DNA of 64,000 nucleotides from Vreelandella andesensis. GTDB lineage: Bacteria > Pseudomonadota > Gammaproteobacteria > Pseudomonadales > Halomonadaceae. The stretch spans positions 124,001 to 188,000 of the forward strand of contig NZ_RZHG01000003.1 in NCBI RefSeq assembly GCF_003989795.1, in the 5' to 3' direction. The notes under the pieces were generated by a model, which saw only the letters and a program-made list of their open reading frames with translations, searched no databases and had not been told where the DNA came from. The position numbers and the translations under genes are program-made. Positions 1 to 8,724 of this stretch are shown piece after piece. The first letter of the stretch is position 1; the number at the start of each line of letters is the position of its first letter.

Positions 1-9
1 TTGTGAGCC

Positions 10-1035
10 ATGTTGATGGTCATTCGAAAACTATTATTAGCAAGTTTAATTGTATTGCTAGGCACTGAAAGTGCCTTTGCAGAGACACGCGAGGAAATCG
101 AAGCGCGTATCCGTGCACTCAACACAGAACTTTATCAGCTGCACCAACAGCTGCAACATGTTGAAGACCCAACAGGAAGCAAACCAACTGCCGCCCCACA
201 ATTGCTTCCGAAAGAAATGGCACTTGAGGATCTCAGTGAGCGTCGTCAATTTGAGCAAGAGTCATCACGTAATCCGTTCGCGATTACGACTCATCGGCTT
301 AACTACCTTTTGCCCGTTAGCTATAACGCCAATCAGAATATCGAAAATTTTCGTAGCGTTTCTGACGGCACCTCTCCAAATGACGTCGAAGTAAAATTTC
401 AGTTTAGTGCTAAATTCAACCTCGCAGAGGATGTGTTCGGCGACATCGGTGATGTCTATTTTGCTTACACGCAGCGTAGCTGGTGGCAAGCCTATAACAC
501 CGATGCCTCTTCTCCCTTTCGGGAAACCAACTACGAACCAGAAATTTTTATTGATTTCGATAACGCCTGGAGCGCACTAGGCTGGGTCAATACGCGTAAC
601 CGTTTCTCCTTCATCCACCAGTCTAATGGCCGCTCAGATCCACTGTCGCGAAGCTGGAACAGAGTTTATATGGAAAGTACCTTCCAACGCGGTGACTGGG
701 CACTTTCCTTAGTTCCGCACTGGCGCGTACCTGAATCAGAAGAAGACGATGACAACCCAGACATTGATCGCTTTGTCGGCTATGGCGACATTCGGCTAGC
801 CAAACGACTTAACGGCAACCAAGAGGTGGCAGGCCAGCTGCGCGGCAATCCAAGTGACGGAAATTATGGTACGCAAATAGACTATAGCTGGCCTGCTTTT
901 AATAATGTGCGCGCCCATTTGCAGTACTACTACGGCTATGGAGAAAGCATGATTGACTACAATAATCGTGTGCACCGCCTCAGTATTGGCTTTAGCTTAA
1001 ACCCCCTGTTCAGCGCCACTGGGCTGAACCGTTAG
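10..1035 (+). CDS. pldA: Outer-membrane phospholipase A (OMPLA)
   Basis: Calcium-dependent outer-membrane phospholipase A1/A2 that hydrolyses phospholipids misplaced in the outer leaflet. A signal peptide occupies about residues 1-24 (ends SAFA), followed by a heptad-rich stretch (about 26-52) and the barrel from about residue 85. The catalytic triad is intact: H203 and S205 in FIHQSNGRSD, and N217 in SRSWNR, with the same 14-residue His-to-Asn spacing as E. coli H142/S144/N156. The YTQRSWWQAY signature is at 153-162. An ATG two codons downstream (position 16) is an equally possible start. It is monocistronic, with the YqjD-like gene following on the same strand. Confidence 0.93.
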   Translation: MLMVIRKLLLASLIVLLGTESAFAETREEIEARIRALNTELYQLHQQLQHVEDPTGSKPTAAPQLLPKEMALEDLSERRQFEQESSRNPFAITTHRLNYLLPVSYNANQNIENFRSVSDGTSPNDVEVKFQFSAKFNLAEDVFGDIGDVYFAYTQRSWWQAYNTDASSPFRETNYEPEIFIDFDNAWSALGWVNTRNRFSFIHQSNGRSDPLSRSWNRVYMESTFQRGDWALSLVPHWRVPESEEDDDNPDIDRFVGYGDIRLAKRLNGNQEVAGQLRGNPSDGNYGTQIDYSWPAFNNVRAHLQYYYGYGESMIDYNNRVHRLSIGFSLNPLFSATGLNR

Positions 1036-1115
1036 TGCTTGAGGTTGTCTTATAGTGAACGGCTGCTATGCTTGGTTTGTTACTTATTCATATTCACTCG
1101 TCAAAGGATGACATC

Positions 1116-1448
1116 ATGGCCAAACGTAATACTGACACCTCTGCTCGTGCTGACCAGTTGAAAGAAGATCTCCGCCACCTGAGTGAAACTGTCGAAGAGT
1201 TGATGAACGCCACATCAAAAGATGCAAGTGGTGAAATGCGCGATCTTCGCGAGCGTGCAGAAAAGCGATTGAAAGATACGCGAGCGCGCTTAGAAGCACG
1301 TGGCGAACGACTTTATGAGGACACCCGTGAAACGCTGTCTCACCAAGTAGACAACTGTGATCGCTACGTGCATGAAAATCCATGGGCTAGCATTGGTATT
1401 GGTGCCGCAGTGGGCTTGATGGTGGGTATGCTTCTCGGTCGTCGCTAA
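1116..1448 (+). CDS. ElaB/YqjD/DUF883-family membrane-anchored protein
   Basis: 110-residue protein of the ElaB/YqjD/YgaM type. In E. coli these are tail-anchored inner-membrane proteins, some reported to bind ribosomes in stationary phase. It has a long, highly charged alpha-helical body and one C-terminal transmembrane segment beginning NPWASIGIGAAVG and ending in GRR. I chose the ATG at 1116, preceded by AAAGGATG, over an in-frame ATG at 1068 that would add 16 hydrophobic residues without a ribosome site. Its TAA overlaps the next ATG (TAATG), so translation is probably coupled. First gene of a yqjD-yqjE-yqjK-like trio. Confidence 0.85.
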   Translation: MAKRNTDTSARADQLKEDLRHLSETVEELMNATSKDASGEMRDLRERAEKRLKDTRARLEARGERLYEDTRETLSHQVDNCDRYVHENPWASIGIGAAVGLMVGMLLGRR

Positions 1449-1852
1449 TGGCTTTAGGGCCAACTCAACGCGTATTCTCTGCCGCTAAACGCCTGCTGAA
1501 ATCATTAATTGCTAATGGTGAAACTAGGCTCCGTTTGGCGGTTTTAGAGTTAGAAGAGGAACGCGCTCGTCTGCTGACCCTGCTATTGTTGGCGGGAGCA
1601 AGCCTGCTGCTGTTGTTATTAGGCGTCGCAACACTTACCGCACTAGTTGTTGTCTTGTTTTGGGACACTTACCGACTTACTGCGATCGGTGTCAGTGCCG
1701 GCGTTCTTATAGCCTTGAGTTTTTTACTGGCAATTATGGCTATGCGCCAAGCGAAACAACATACGCTTCTGAAAGAAACGCTTAAGCAACTCGCCGCTGA
1801 CCGGGCTTTGTTGGAGGTGAATGAGGATGACTCGTCCCAACACCACCGTTAA
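1448..1852 (+). CDS. Phage holin family (YqjE/DUF1469) membrane protein
   Basis: 134-residue inner-membrane protein of the YqjE type, grouped with the holin-III superfamily by fold but encoded in a housekeeping context. Two hydrophobic segments lie at about residues 41-73 and 77-98, separated by a short polar turn (WDTYRLT). The N-terminal region is amphipathic (LKSLIANGETRLRLAVLELEEERARL), and the C-terminus is polar and probably cytoplasmic. The start overlaps the preceding stop by one base and the stop lies inside the following gene, so the three genes form a tight translational unit. The function is unknown; a membrane stress role like that of E. coli YqjDE is inference. Confidence 0.82.
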   Translation: MALGPTQRVFSAAKRLLKSLIANGETRLRLAVLELEEERARLLTLLLLAGASLLLLLLGVATLTALVVVLFWDTYRLTAIGVSAGVLIALSFLLAIMAMRQAKQHTLLKETLKQLAADRALLEVNEDDSSQHHR

Positions 1853-2126
1853 TCTACCCAGCCGAGCTGAACGTAAAGCTGTGTTGTTGGCTGAATTAGA
1901 GCAACAGCGTATCGATATTTTTATTGATAGTGATACGCTGTCAAAGGCGGCTCTGCCGTTAGACAATAATTTGCGCAGCCTTAAAATTCCTTTATATGTG
2001 ATTGGTGGTGTTGCCGCTTTTCGCATGTTGCGCCATCCCGGTGGTGCAATGGCAATGGGCAGAAAAGCACTGGCAGGCTATATGTTGGTAAGAAAGCTCA
2101 AACTATTTGCTAAAATAGCTAGCTGA
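1827..2126 (+). CDS. YqjK-like small protein
   Basis: About 99 residues, basic, with a charged N-terminal helix (SRAERKAVLLAELEQQR) and a short hydrophobic centre (IPLYVIGGVAAFRML). Position and composition match the third gene of E. coli-type yqjD-yqjE-yqjK clusters; sequence similarity to YqjK is only approximate to my eye. GGAGG at 1813-1817 is nine bases before the ATG at 1827 but only three before the in-frame ATG at 1821, so 1827 is preferred. It overlaps the previous gene by 26 bases. No terminator with a U-tract is obvious downstream. Confidence 0.7.
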   Translation: MTRPNTTVNLPSRAERKAVLLAELEQQRIDIFIDSDTLSKAALPLDNNLRSLKIPLYVIGGVAAFRMLRHPGGAMAMGRKALAGYMLVRKLKLFAKIAS

Positions 2127-2223
2127 TCTACTGCTCGCGATAATTCGCAGAAATGTCTATCGAGCCGTTTTTATAAACGCTGATTTATAAACGCGCTACT
2201 AATTCACGGCTCGGTTTTCTTTA

Positions 2224-3408
2224 CTAGCACGCCTGTCCACAGGCAACACCACTTGCCCAAGCCCACTGAAAGTTATACCCCCCCAGCTCACCCGTGACAT
2301 CTAACACTTCCCCGATAAACCTTAGCTGTGGTAAGTCTTTTACTTCAAACGTTTTCGATGAGATCGATTCCGTACTTATCCCGCCCATCGTTACTTCAGC
2401 GGTACGCCACCCTTCTGTCCCTGACGGCTTTAACTGCCATTGGTTTAGCCGCTGTGCCCAAATATCAAGCGCATCATTGCTGTACTCTGCAATGGGGCTG
2501 GCAAGAGTGTTATCCGGATACCACTCCAGCAGCGCATTGGCAAAACGCTTTGGAAAACGCTCTCCCAACCAAGTAGACAACTGACGTTTAGGTGTCGTTT
2601 GACGCGCATGACGCAAAGTATCAGCGGCATGTTCACCGGGTAGTAAATTAATGTTGAGAGCATCGCCCGGTTGCCAAACGCTGGAAATTTGCAGCATTGA
2701 TGGGCCAGACAGACCTCGGTGTGTAAATAGCATTGGCTCGATAAAGCGTCGCTCTTTGCAGCTAACCACACAGGGCACACTGACACCAGAAAGCGCTGCT
2801 GCGCGCTCTTTCCAACTATCACTTAATGTGAACGGCACTAATCCCGGGCGGGTAGGTAGAACGTCTAACCCAAACTGACGGGCAATATCGTAACCAAACC
2901 CTGTTGCCCCCATTGTGGGTATCGACAAGCCGCCCGTAGCCACCACTACCGTGCCAGCGTCAATGTTTCCCATCGACGTGGCTAAGCGCATGCTATCTCC
3001 CACTCGCTCGACCTTAGAGATTGACGTGCTAAGCGCCACCTCAACCCCCGCCCACTCGCATTCAGTCAACAAGACACTAACAATTTCTTTAGCAGAATTC
3101 GCACAAAACAGCTGACCAGGGGCTTTTTCTACATATTCAACACCATGACGCTCTACCAATGAGACAAAATGCTCAGGTCGATAACGCTTTAGCGCTGAAA
3201 TACAAAAATAGGGATTTTCTGAGTAAAAATGCTGAGAGGTAGTACCAAGGTTGGTAAAGTTGCAACGTCCACCTCCAGACATCAATATCTTCTTGCCTGC
3301 CTTGTTGGCATGGTCCACTACCAGTACACGACGCCCTGCATAACCCGCTTGAGCCGCACACATTAAACCCGCGGCACCTGCACCAATGACGACGACGTCA
3401 TAGACCAT
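2224..3408 (-). CDS. BaiN/RdsA-type (HI0933, YhiN) FAD-dependent oxidoreductase
   Basis: 394-residue flavoprotein of the HI0933/YhiN/BaiN family (NAD(P)/FAD-dependent oxidoreductases, mostly of unknown physiological substrate). An N-terminal Rossmann motif GAGAAG is at residues 9-14, with the ribose-binding acidic residue D32. The family signature SGGGRCNFTN is at 44-53, and the C-terminal signature GEVLDVTGELGGYN-W-A-ASG closes the FAD site. Length is typical and the frame is complete. It is divergent from the RND efflux operon, so its promoter shares the region with the inverted repeat at 3469-3494. The substrate cannot be inferred from context. Confidence 0.88.
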   Translation of the reverse strand: MVYDVVVIGAGAAGLMCAAQAGYAGRRVLVVDHANKAGKKILMSGGGRCNFTNLGTTSQHFYSENPYFCISALKRYRPEHFVSLVERHGVEYVEKAPGQLFCANSAKEIVSVLLTECEWAGVEVALSTSISKVERVGDSMRLATSMGNIDAGTVVVATGGLSIPTMGATGFGYDIARQFGLDVLPTRPGLVPFTLSDSWKERAAALSGVSVPCVVSCKERRFIEPMLFTHRGLSGPSMLQISSVWQPGDALNINLLPGEHAADTLRHARQTTPKRQLSTWLGERFPKRFANALLEWYPDNTLASPIAEYSNDALDIWAQRLNQWQLKPSGTEGWRTAEVTMGGISTESISSKTFEVKDLPQLRFIGEVLDVTGELGGYNFQWAWASGVACGQAC

Positions 3409-3468
3409 AAAGTATGAGCTCCAAGCATAAAGGGGACAGCATTTTAACAGGTAAATAGCTTAAAATTA

Positions 3469-3494
3469 CTGTACATTTAGAATCAAATGTACAG
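3469..3494. promoter_or_regulatory. Perfect 10+10 inverted repeat, likely repressor operator
   Basis: CTGTACATTT, six bases (AGAATC), then its exact reverse complement AAATGTACAG. It lies between the BaiN-type gene (minus) and the RND efflux operon (plus), about 106 bases before the chosen RND start. Size and symmetry resemble operators of TetR/AcrR-type efflux repressors. No regulator gene is adjacent, so the repressor would be encoded elsewhere. It is not a LexA box, because CTGT and ACAG are 18 bases apart. Confidence 0.5.
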
Positions 3495-3600
3495 ATTATG
3501 TATATCTATTTAACAATTTACCACTGCTTGCACTTTCGCTCTCTAAAGCGGCGGCTCCTCAGTGGTACTACTCGACATAGTTAATAACACTGAGACACAC

Positions 3601-4668
3601 ATGCTTGTTTGTAAACGCATCTTCTTCTTTTGGTTGTTTAGCCAGATATGGACCACCCCTTTGTTGGCACAGTCTACGCCCTCTGTTATTGGGCACTACG
3701 CTGCTATAACAACCTGGTCTGATCCACTTGAAGCGTTAGGCACACTGAGTGCTGATGAGAGCGTAACGCTCTCAGCCACGGTAACTGACACGATTGCCGA
3801 GATTAACTTTGAAGATGGTGAACAAGTAGAACGCGGAAGGCTTCTAATTCGCCTAGAAGATGCTGAAGAGCAGGCTCAGCTAAGGGCTGCTCAAGCTCTC
3901 AGTGATGAACGTCGTAACGCATTAGGCCGGGCAACCCAGCTGCAACAGCGCAATCTAGCCCCCCGTGCTGACGTAGAAGATTCTCAGGCTCGTTTACGCC
4001 AGTCACAAGCCGACGCACAGGCATTAGAGGCTAGGCTATCAAATTATCGTTTGCATGCCCCTTTCAGCGGGCGTGTCGGCTTTCGTAACGTCAGTATCGG
4101 AACATTGGTGACGCCAGGTATGGCGCTAGTCACCCTTGATAAGCTCGATGTCATGAAGCTCGATTTTACAGTACCTGACGTATTTTTGGGGCGTCTATCC
4201 GCGGGTCTCAAGCTCAGCGCTAAGACGGCGGCGTTCCCAGATGAGGTCTTTAGTGGTGAAATTTCCAGCATCGGAACCCGCATTGATCCTATCACCCGTA
4301 GTGTTAGCGTTCGCGCTGACATGGTAAACCCAGGGCTTCGTCTGCGACCTGGTATGTTAATGGAGGTCGTGGTCCAACAGCGAATTCGCAACACCCTGGT
4401 ACTTCCTGAAGCAGCTATCGAACCCAGTGGTAACCGCCACTTTGTGATGTTGATTGACCAGCAGGATGGGACCCCGCGCTTAGAACGGCGAGAAGTTGTC
4501 ATTGGTGAACGGCGAAGCGGTGAAGTAGAGGTGCTGGACGGTATCAGTGCAGGCGACCTCATCGTGATTCACGGCTTACAGCTCGCTCGAGATGGCCAGC
4601 AAGTCAGGTTGCTAGGCATCGCTGATGAAGAAACAGGTATTCGCTCGCTGCTAGAGGCGGATCGCTAA
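3601..4668 (+). CDS. RND efflux periplasmic adaptor (MFP/HlyD-like)
   Basis: 355-residue membrane-fusion protein that bridges an inner-membrane RND pump to an outer-membrane channel. The N-terminal signal peptide ends about LLAQ, with no lipobox Cys. Then come the lipoyl/barrel-sandwich half motif (SATVTDTIAEINFEDGEQVERG), an alpha hairpin rich in Gln/Ala/Arg, the second lipoyl half (APFSGRVGFRNVSIGTLV) and the beta-barrel domain (LRPGMLMEVVV). I chose the ATG at 3601 because the peptide then begins MLVCKR plus a hydrophobic core; a GTG at 3562 would add 13 residues in front of it. The stop overlaps the next start (TAATG). Specificity is not readable. Confidence 0.9.
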   Translation: MLVCKRIFFFWLFSQIWTTPLLAQSTPSVIGHYAAITTWSDPLEALGTLSADESVTLSATVTDTIAEINFEDGEQVERGRLLIRLEDAEEQAQLRAAQALSDERRNALGRATQLQQRNLAPRADVEDSQARLRQSQADAQALEARLSNYRLHAPFSGRVGFRNVSIGTLVTPGMALVTLDKLDVMKLDFTVPDVFLGRLSAGLKLSAKTAAFPDEVFSGEISSIGTRIDPITRSVSVRADMVNPGLRLRPGMLMEVVVQQRIRNTLVLPEAAIEPSGNRHFVMLIDQQDGTPRLERREVVIGERRSGEVEVLDGISAGDLIVIHGLQLARDGQQVRLLGIADEETGIRSLLEADR

Positions 4669-7600
4669 TGCGCTTATCAGACATTTCGGTTCAGCGTCCG
4701 GTGCTGGCGATGGTGATTGCAGCACTGATTATCGCATTTGGTTTGCTGGCACTGAACCGCTTGCCATTACAAGAATATCCCACGGTTGACCCACCCATCG
4801 TTAGTATCGATACCCGTTACCCAGGCGCATCTGCAAGCGTTGTAGAAACACGCATTACCCAAGTGCTGGAAGACCGTATCGCTGGAGTAGAAGGGATTGA
4901 GTTGATTACCTCGCAAAGCGAGGATGGTCGTTCGCGAATTGAAATCGAGTTCGCTATCACCATGGATATCAACGCTGCCGCTAACGACATCCGCGATCGT
5001 ATCTCTGGTGCGCTGCGCAATCTTCCAGATGATGCCGACAATCCTGAGGTCACCAAAGCCGACAGTAGTGAGACTGTTGTGATGTGGCTAAGTCTCTCCG
5101 GTGCGGATTACTCCATTACTGAACTGACCGATTATGCCAACCGCTTTCTGGTTGACAGCCTGTCGGTTCAGCCCGGCGTTGCAAGGGTGCGTGTAGGCGG
5201 CGGCAGTGATTATGCGATGCGGGTTTGGCTGGACCGTAACGCACTCGCAGCACGAGGACTGACCGTCGGCGATATCGAAGAGGCACTACGCGCTGAAAAC
5301 GTTGAGCTGCCCGCAGGCTCAATTGAGTCGAAGGACCGCCAGTTCATCGTTCGTTTACCGCGCAGCTTTGCAACCGCTGATGATTTTCAACAGATTGCTT
5401 TAATTGAGGGTGCTGATGGCTATCTAGTTCGCCTAGGCGATGTGGCTCGAGTCGAGATAGGTTCGGTCGAAGACCGCTCGGTGTTTCGTGCCAATGGAGT
5501 TCCTATGGTGGGTCTGGGCATGATCATGCAGTCAACGGCGAACGTAGTGGAACTTTCAGAAGCCGTTCAGCAGGAGCTTGAACGGCTTCAGGGCACCTTG
5601 CCTGAGGGTATGTCTCTCAGCCTTAATTTCGATGCTTCCGTGTTTGTTTCTGGTGCCATCGAACAAGTAGTGATAACGCTGTTTATCGCCATGGGATTGG
5701 TCGTCGTAGTGATGTTCATGTTTTTAGGAAATCTGCGCACAACCCTGGTACCTGCTGTGACAGTTCCCATTGCCGTCATTGGGGCGTTTACCGCCCTGGC
5801 CGCCATGAACTTTTCGATTAACCTACTCACGCTGTTGGCGTTAGTGCTAGCGATTGGGCTAATTGTTGATGACGCAATTGTGGTGCTTGAAAATATTAAT
5901 CGGCGTATGCACGACTATGGGGAAACGCCATTAGTCGCGGCATTTCGCGGAACACGGCAAATCGCTTTCGCGGTGATTGCCACCACGCTAGTTCTAGCAG
6001 CGGTTTTTGTCCCTCTCAGCATGCTGCAAGGCGACATTGGCCGGCTATTTTCTGAGTTCGCGCTTACCATGGTAGCGGCGGTTATTATCTCGACGCTACT
6101 CGCCCTCACCCTCACCCCAATGATGGCTTCTAAAATTCTTAAGCCAGGCATGCACGATAGTCGAATCGGTCGAGGCGTACAGTGGTTACTGAGTGGCACT
6201 CAACGTCGTTACCAGCGCGCGTTAGAATTCGTGCTTACGCTTAAATGGCTGGTCGTCGCCCTGTTTTTCTTATTAATAGCGGCCACTGCTTGGCTGGCAA
6301 GCGTGCTGCCTAATGAATACACCCCGCAAGAAGATCGCGGCAATTTCATTGTCCTTGTCAACGGCCCTGAAGGCGCAACGTTTGACTACATGATGGATTA
6401 TATGGACGAGATAGAGGCCAGACTAACGCCTTTCGTAGAAAGTGGTGAGCTTGAACGTATTGTGGTTCGTGCACCGCGCGGTTTCGGTAATATCGAAAAT
6501 TTCAACAGCGGCTTTATTATCGTCAATATGGCTGACTGGGGTAGCCGGCGCAGCGCCTGGGAAATCATGGCCGAGGTTCGTCAGCAACTACGCACGCTAC
6601 CGGGTGTTCAAGCCTTTCCTGTTATGCGACAAGGCTTTGGACAACGCACGCAAAAGCCTGTGCAATTCGTACTCGGGGGCGGTACTTACGAGGATTTAGC
6701 CCGTTGGCGGGATACTCTGGTTACTCACGTTCGTGAAAATAACCCCCGTATTACCGCTATCGAAAGTAATTACGACGAGACACAGCCCCAACTTCGCGTT
6801 GATATCAACTATGAACGCGCTGCTGCGCTAGGCGTTACTGTCGCTGAGATAGGCCGAACGTTAGAAGTACTGTTGGGTGGCCGCAACGTGACTCGTTATG
6901 TGGATGATGGTGAGGAGTACGATGTCATCCTTGAAGGTGATCGCAGTGGTCAAAACAGCCCTCGTTCGCTGAATAATATTCAGGTGCGCTCGGCACGCTC
7001 TGGAGAGTTGATTCCACTGGCAAGCTTGGTAACGCTTTCCGACTTTGCTGGTGCCAGCACGTTGAACCGCTTTGATCGGGTTCGCGCGATCACTATTGAG
7101 GCGAACCTAGCCGATGGTTACCCCCTTGGCGAAGCGCTGGAATACCTGCAACAAGCCTCCGATAGCGTCCTGCCTGAAAAAGTACAAACGAACCTTGCGG
7201 GGCCTTCTCGCGATTTTCAGCAGGCCAGCGGCGCGACTATGTTCTTATTAGTGCTGGGGGCCGTGGTGGTTTATCTGGTACTCGCCGCTCAGTTTGAGAG
7301 CTTAATTCACCCCTTTGTTATCATGCTGACTGTCCCGCTAGCCATGAGCGGTGCACTGCTTGCGCTGCTGCTAAGTGGACAGTCACTCAACATATATAGC
7401 CAAGTAGGCTTAGTACTGTTAATTGGCTTAGCAGCTAAAAACGGCATATTAATTGTTGAGTTTGCCAACCAGCTGCGCGACGAAGGACAAAAATTTCGCT
7501 CTGCTTTGGTGGAGGCGTCAGTAACCCGCCTGAGGCCGATTTTAATGACCGCCGTTACCACGATGGCGGGCGCAATACCGCTAATATTGTCAAGCGGCCC

Positions 7601-7808
7601 GGGCGCGGAATCACGACTGGTCATTGGCACCGTTATTATGGCGGGCGTCGGCTCTGCGACCGTGTTTACCCTGTTTGTCGTGCCCGTGGCCTATGACCTG
7701 CTTGCACGTTATTCAGGTTCGCCAGGGGCCGTCAAGCGCCAGCTAGAAGAAGAAATAGCCAACGCCCCGACCGCTCACCATACGCCGTTAAAGATTCCCG
7801 AACGCTAA
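4668..7808 (+). CDS. RND efflux inner-membrane transporter (HAE1/AcrB family)
   Basis: 1046-residue proton-driven RND pump. The 12-helix architecture is visible: TM1 at about 11-29, a large periplasmic loop, TM2-TM6 at about 335-495, TM7 at about 522-545, a second periplasmic loop, and TM8-TM12 at about 855-1010. The proton-relay pair D401-D402 sits in IGLIVDDAIVVLENI, and the second-half AAKNGILIVEFA signature is present. It is typical of hydrophobic/amphiphilic efflux (AcrB, MexB-like) rather than the heavy-metal CusA class. The adaptor gene is coupled upstream. No TolC follows, so an unlinked outer-membrane channel is presumably used. The operon ends at the hairpin at 7825-7850. Confidence 0.93.
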   Translation: MRLSDISVQRPVLAMVIAALIIAFGLLALNRLPLQEYPTVDPPIVSIDTRYPGASASVVETRITQVLEDRIAGVEGIELITSQSEDGRSRIEIEFAITMDINAAANDIRDRISGALRNLPDDADNPEVTKADSSETVVMWLSLSGADYSITELTDYANRFLVDSLSVQPGVARVRVGGGSDYAMRVWLDRNALAARGLTVGDIEEALRAENVELPAGSIESKDRQFIVRLPRSFATADDFQQIALIEGADGYLVRLGDVARVEIGSVEDRSVFRANGVPMVGLGMIMQSTANVVELSEAVQQELERLQGTLPEGMSLSLNFDASVFVSGAIEQVVITLFIAMGLVVVVMFMFLGNLRTTLVPAVTVPIAVIGAFTALAAMNFSINLLTLLALVLAIGLIVDDAIVVLENINRRMHDYGETPLVAAFRGTRQIAFAVIATTLVLAAVFVPLSMLQGDIGRLFSEFALTMVAAVIISTLLALTLTPMMASKILKPGMHDSRIGRGVQWLLSGTQRRYQRALEFVLTLKWLVVALFFLLIAATAWLASVLPNEYTPQEDRGNFIVLVNGPEGATFDYMMDYMDEIEARLTPFVESGELERIVVRAPRGFGNIENFNSGFIIVNMADWGSRRSAWEIMAEVRQQLRTLPGVQAFPVMRQGFGQRTQKPVQFVLGGGTYEDLARWRDTLVTHVRENNPRITAIESNYDETQPQLRVDINYERAAALGVTVAEIGRTLEVLLGGRNVTRYVDDGEEYDVILEGDRSGQNSPRSLNNIQVRSARSGELIPLASLVTLSDFAGASTLNRFDRVRAITIEANLADGYPLGEALEYLQQASDSVLPEKVQTNLAGPSRDFQQASGATMFLLVLGAVVVYLVLAAQFESLIHPFVIMLTVPLAMSGALLALLLSGQSLNIYSQVGLVLLIGLAAKNGILIVEFANQLRDEGQKFRSALVEASVTRLRPILMTAVTTMAGAIPLILSSGPGAESRLVIGTVIMAGVGSATVFTLFVVPVAYDLLARYSGSPGAVKRQLEEEIANAPTAHHTPLKIPER

Positions 7809-7824
7809 GGAAGGCATTAACGGC

Positions 7825-7850
7825 AAAAGGCGCCACATGGCGCCTTTTTT
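7825..7850 (+). terminator. Rho-independent terminator of the RND operon
   Basis: AAAAGGCGCC, loop ACAT, GGCGCC, then six T residues. It lies 17 bases after the RND stop. The A-run in front makes it usable from the minus strand as well, where the DUF3617 gene ends at 7879. Confidence 0.85.
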
Positions 7851-7878
7851 AGGTCATGAAGATGCGCCAGCTGACGAC

Positions 7879-8316
7879 TCAGCCGCAGCTACCAATACGC
7901 TCACCTTCAATCGCTGTATTCATGGTCAGCTCACCCATTGGCGACTGAGTAAATATACCCACGTTGCCTTCAATCTGCTGACCCATAAAACGCATTTCAC
8001 CGTCGATCGTCGCTTCGCCACCCTCTGCTCGGCATACCATGCTGTAGGAAAGACCATCGGCACTCATATCCTGGTTAAGCAGCTCGCAGCCCTCTTCCTC
8101 TTCAATAAAGCCAAATTCAGAACTATCCAACTCTTCTTGGGTAATGCACTGACGCTCAGTCTCCGTTTGATCCGGAATTTGCATATCGCCACTCATGCTG
8201 GTCACGCTGACAAACTCCCATTCGCCAGGCGTGACATTAGGAGTTTCTGCCTGAGCAACCATCGGGAAGGCCAACAAGGCCGCTACTGCCATGTGTCGTA
8301 TCATCGTCGTACTCAT
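7879..8316 (-). CDS. DUF3617-family exported protein
   Basis: 145-residue secreted, acidic protein. The signal peptide is about residues 1-23 (ends AQA). The mature part has the DUF3617 pattern: PGEWEF at the start, a cysteine-containing QRQCIT-like segment (RQCITQEEL), a second Cys in EGCELL, VCRAEGG, and a final conserved Cys in RIGSCG. The four cysteines could form two disulfides. The family is periplasmic and of unknown function. It is convergent with the RND operon and appears to be single. The start could instead be an internal Met four codons in (8304). Confidence 0.82.
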   Translation of the reverse strand: MSTTMIRHMAVAALLAFPMVAQAETPNVTPGEWEFVSVTSMSGDMQIPDQTETERQCITQEELDSSEFGFIEEEEGCELLNQDMSADGLSYSMVCRAEGGEATIDGEMRFMGQQIEGNVGIFTQSPMGELTMNTAIEGERIGSCG

Positions 8317-8426
8317 CTCTAGGTGGCTTTAGTAATAGGTTATTATCCTACCTGAATCATCGCTCGTATGTCCTATTGGACAGGCCCACTGCTACACTAT
8401 TCACTACAGAGTTGTTATCACCAGGG

Positions 8427-8458
8427 CGTTTCATTTCCAGAACGTTTCATTTCAAATA
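8427..8458. repeat. Two tandem copies of a 16-bp unit
   Basis: CGTTTCATTTCCAGAA followed directly by CGTTTCATTTCAAATA, 13 of 16 identical. It lies in the intergenic stretch between the DUF3617 gene and the CPXCG protein gene, about 47 bases before the latter. One of several short tandem arrays in this window. Confidence 0.7.
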
Positions 8459-8504
8459 CTTTGCAATGAAAAAACGCTAGCAATCACATTAAGGGGAAAT
8501 AGCT

Positions 8505-8714
8505 ATGCAGGATGACGCGCTAGTCAATCATGACTTTTACTGCCCCTACTGCGATACACCACTTACATTTCTGATCGACACCTCTCAAGGTAGCCACGAT
8601 ACTTGGGAAGATTGCCACCAATGCTGCGCACCGATTCAATTACATATCATTGTCTCGCTAATGACCGGTGAACTAGAAGCAGTGCTTACCGGTCGAGACG
8701 ACGATGTGCTTTAG
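8505..8714 (+). CDS. CPXCG-motif small cysteine-rich protein
   Basis: 69-residue probable zinc-ribbon protein. C13-P-Y-C16 forms one knuckle and C37-H-Q-C40 (followed by C41) the other, with a mostly beta spacer. It matches the widespread 'CPXCG motif-containing cysteine-rich protein' family, whose function is unknown. The ATG is preceded by AAGGGGAAAT, a convincing ribosome site. It stands alone, convergent with potI, whose stop lies ten bases away. Confidence 0.88.
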   Translation: MQDDALVNHDFYCPYCDTPLTFLIDTSQGSHDTWEDCHQCCAPIQLHIIVSLMTGELEAVLTGRDDDVL

Positions 8715-8724
8715 TACCCTGCCG

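Noticed and set aside
1448..1852. Phage origin suggested by the holin-family name
   Set aside because: The gene sits in a yqjD-yqjE-yqjK housekeeping trio, with no phage genes nearby.
3562..3600. GTG start for the RND adaptor
   Set aside because: The additional 13 residues precede a good signal peptide and lack a ribosome site; the ATG at 3601 fits better.
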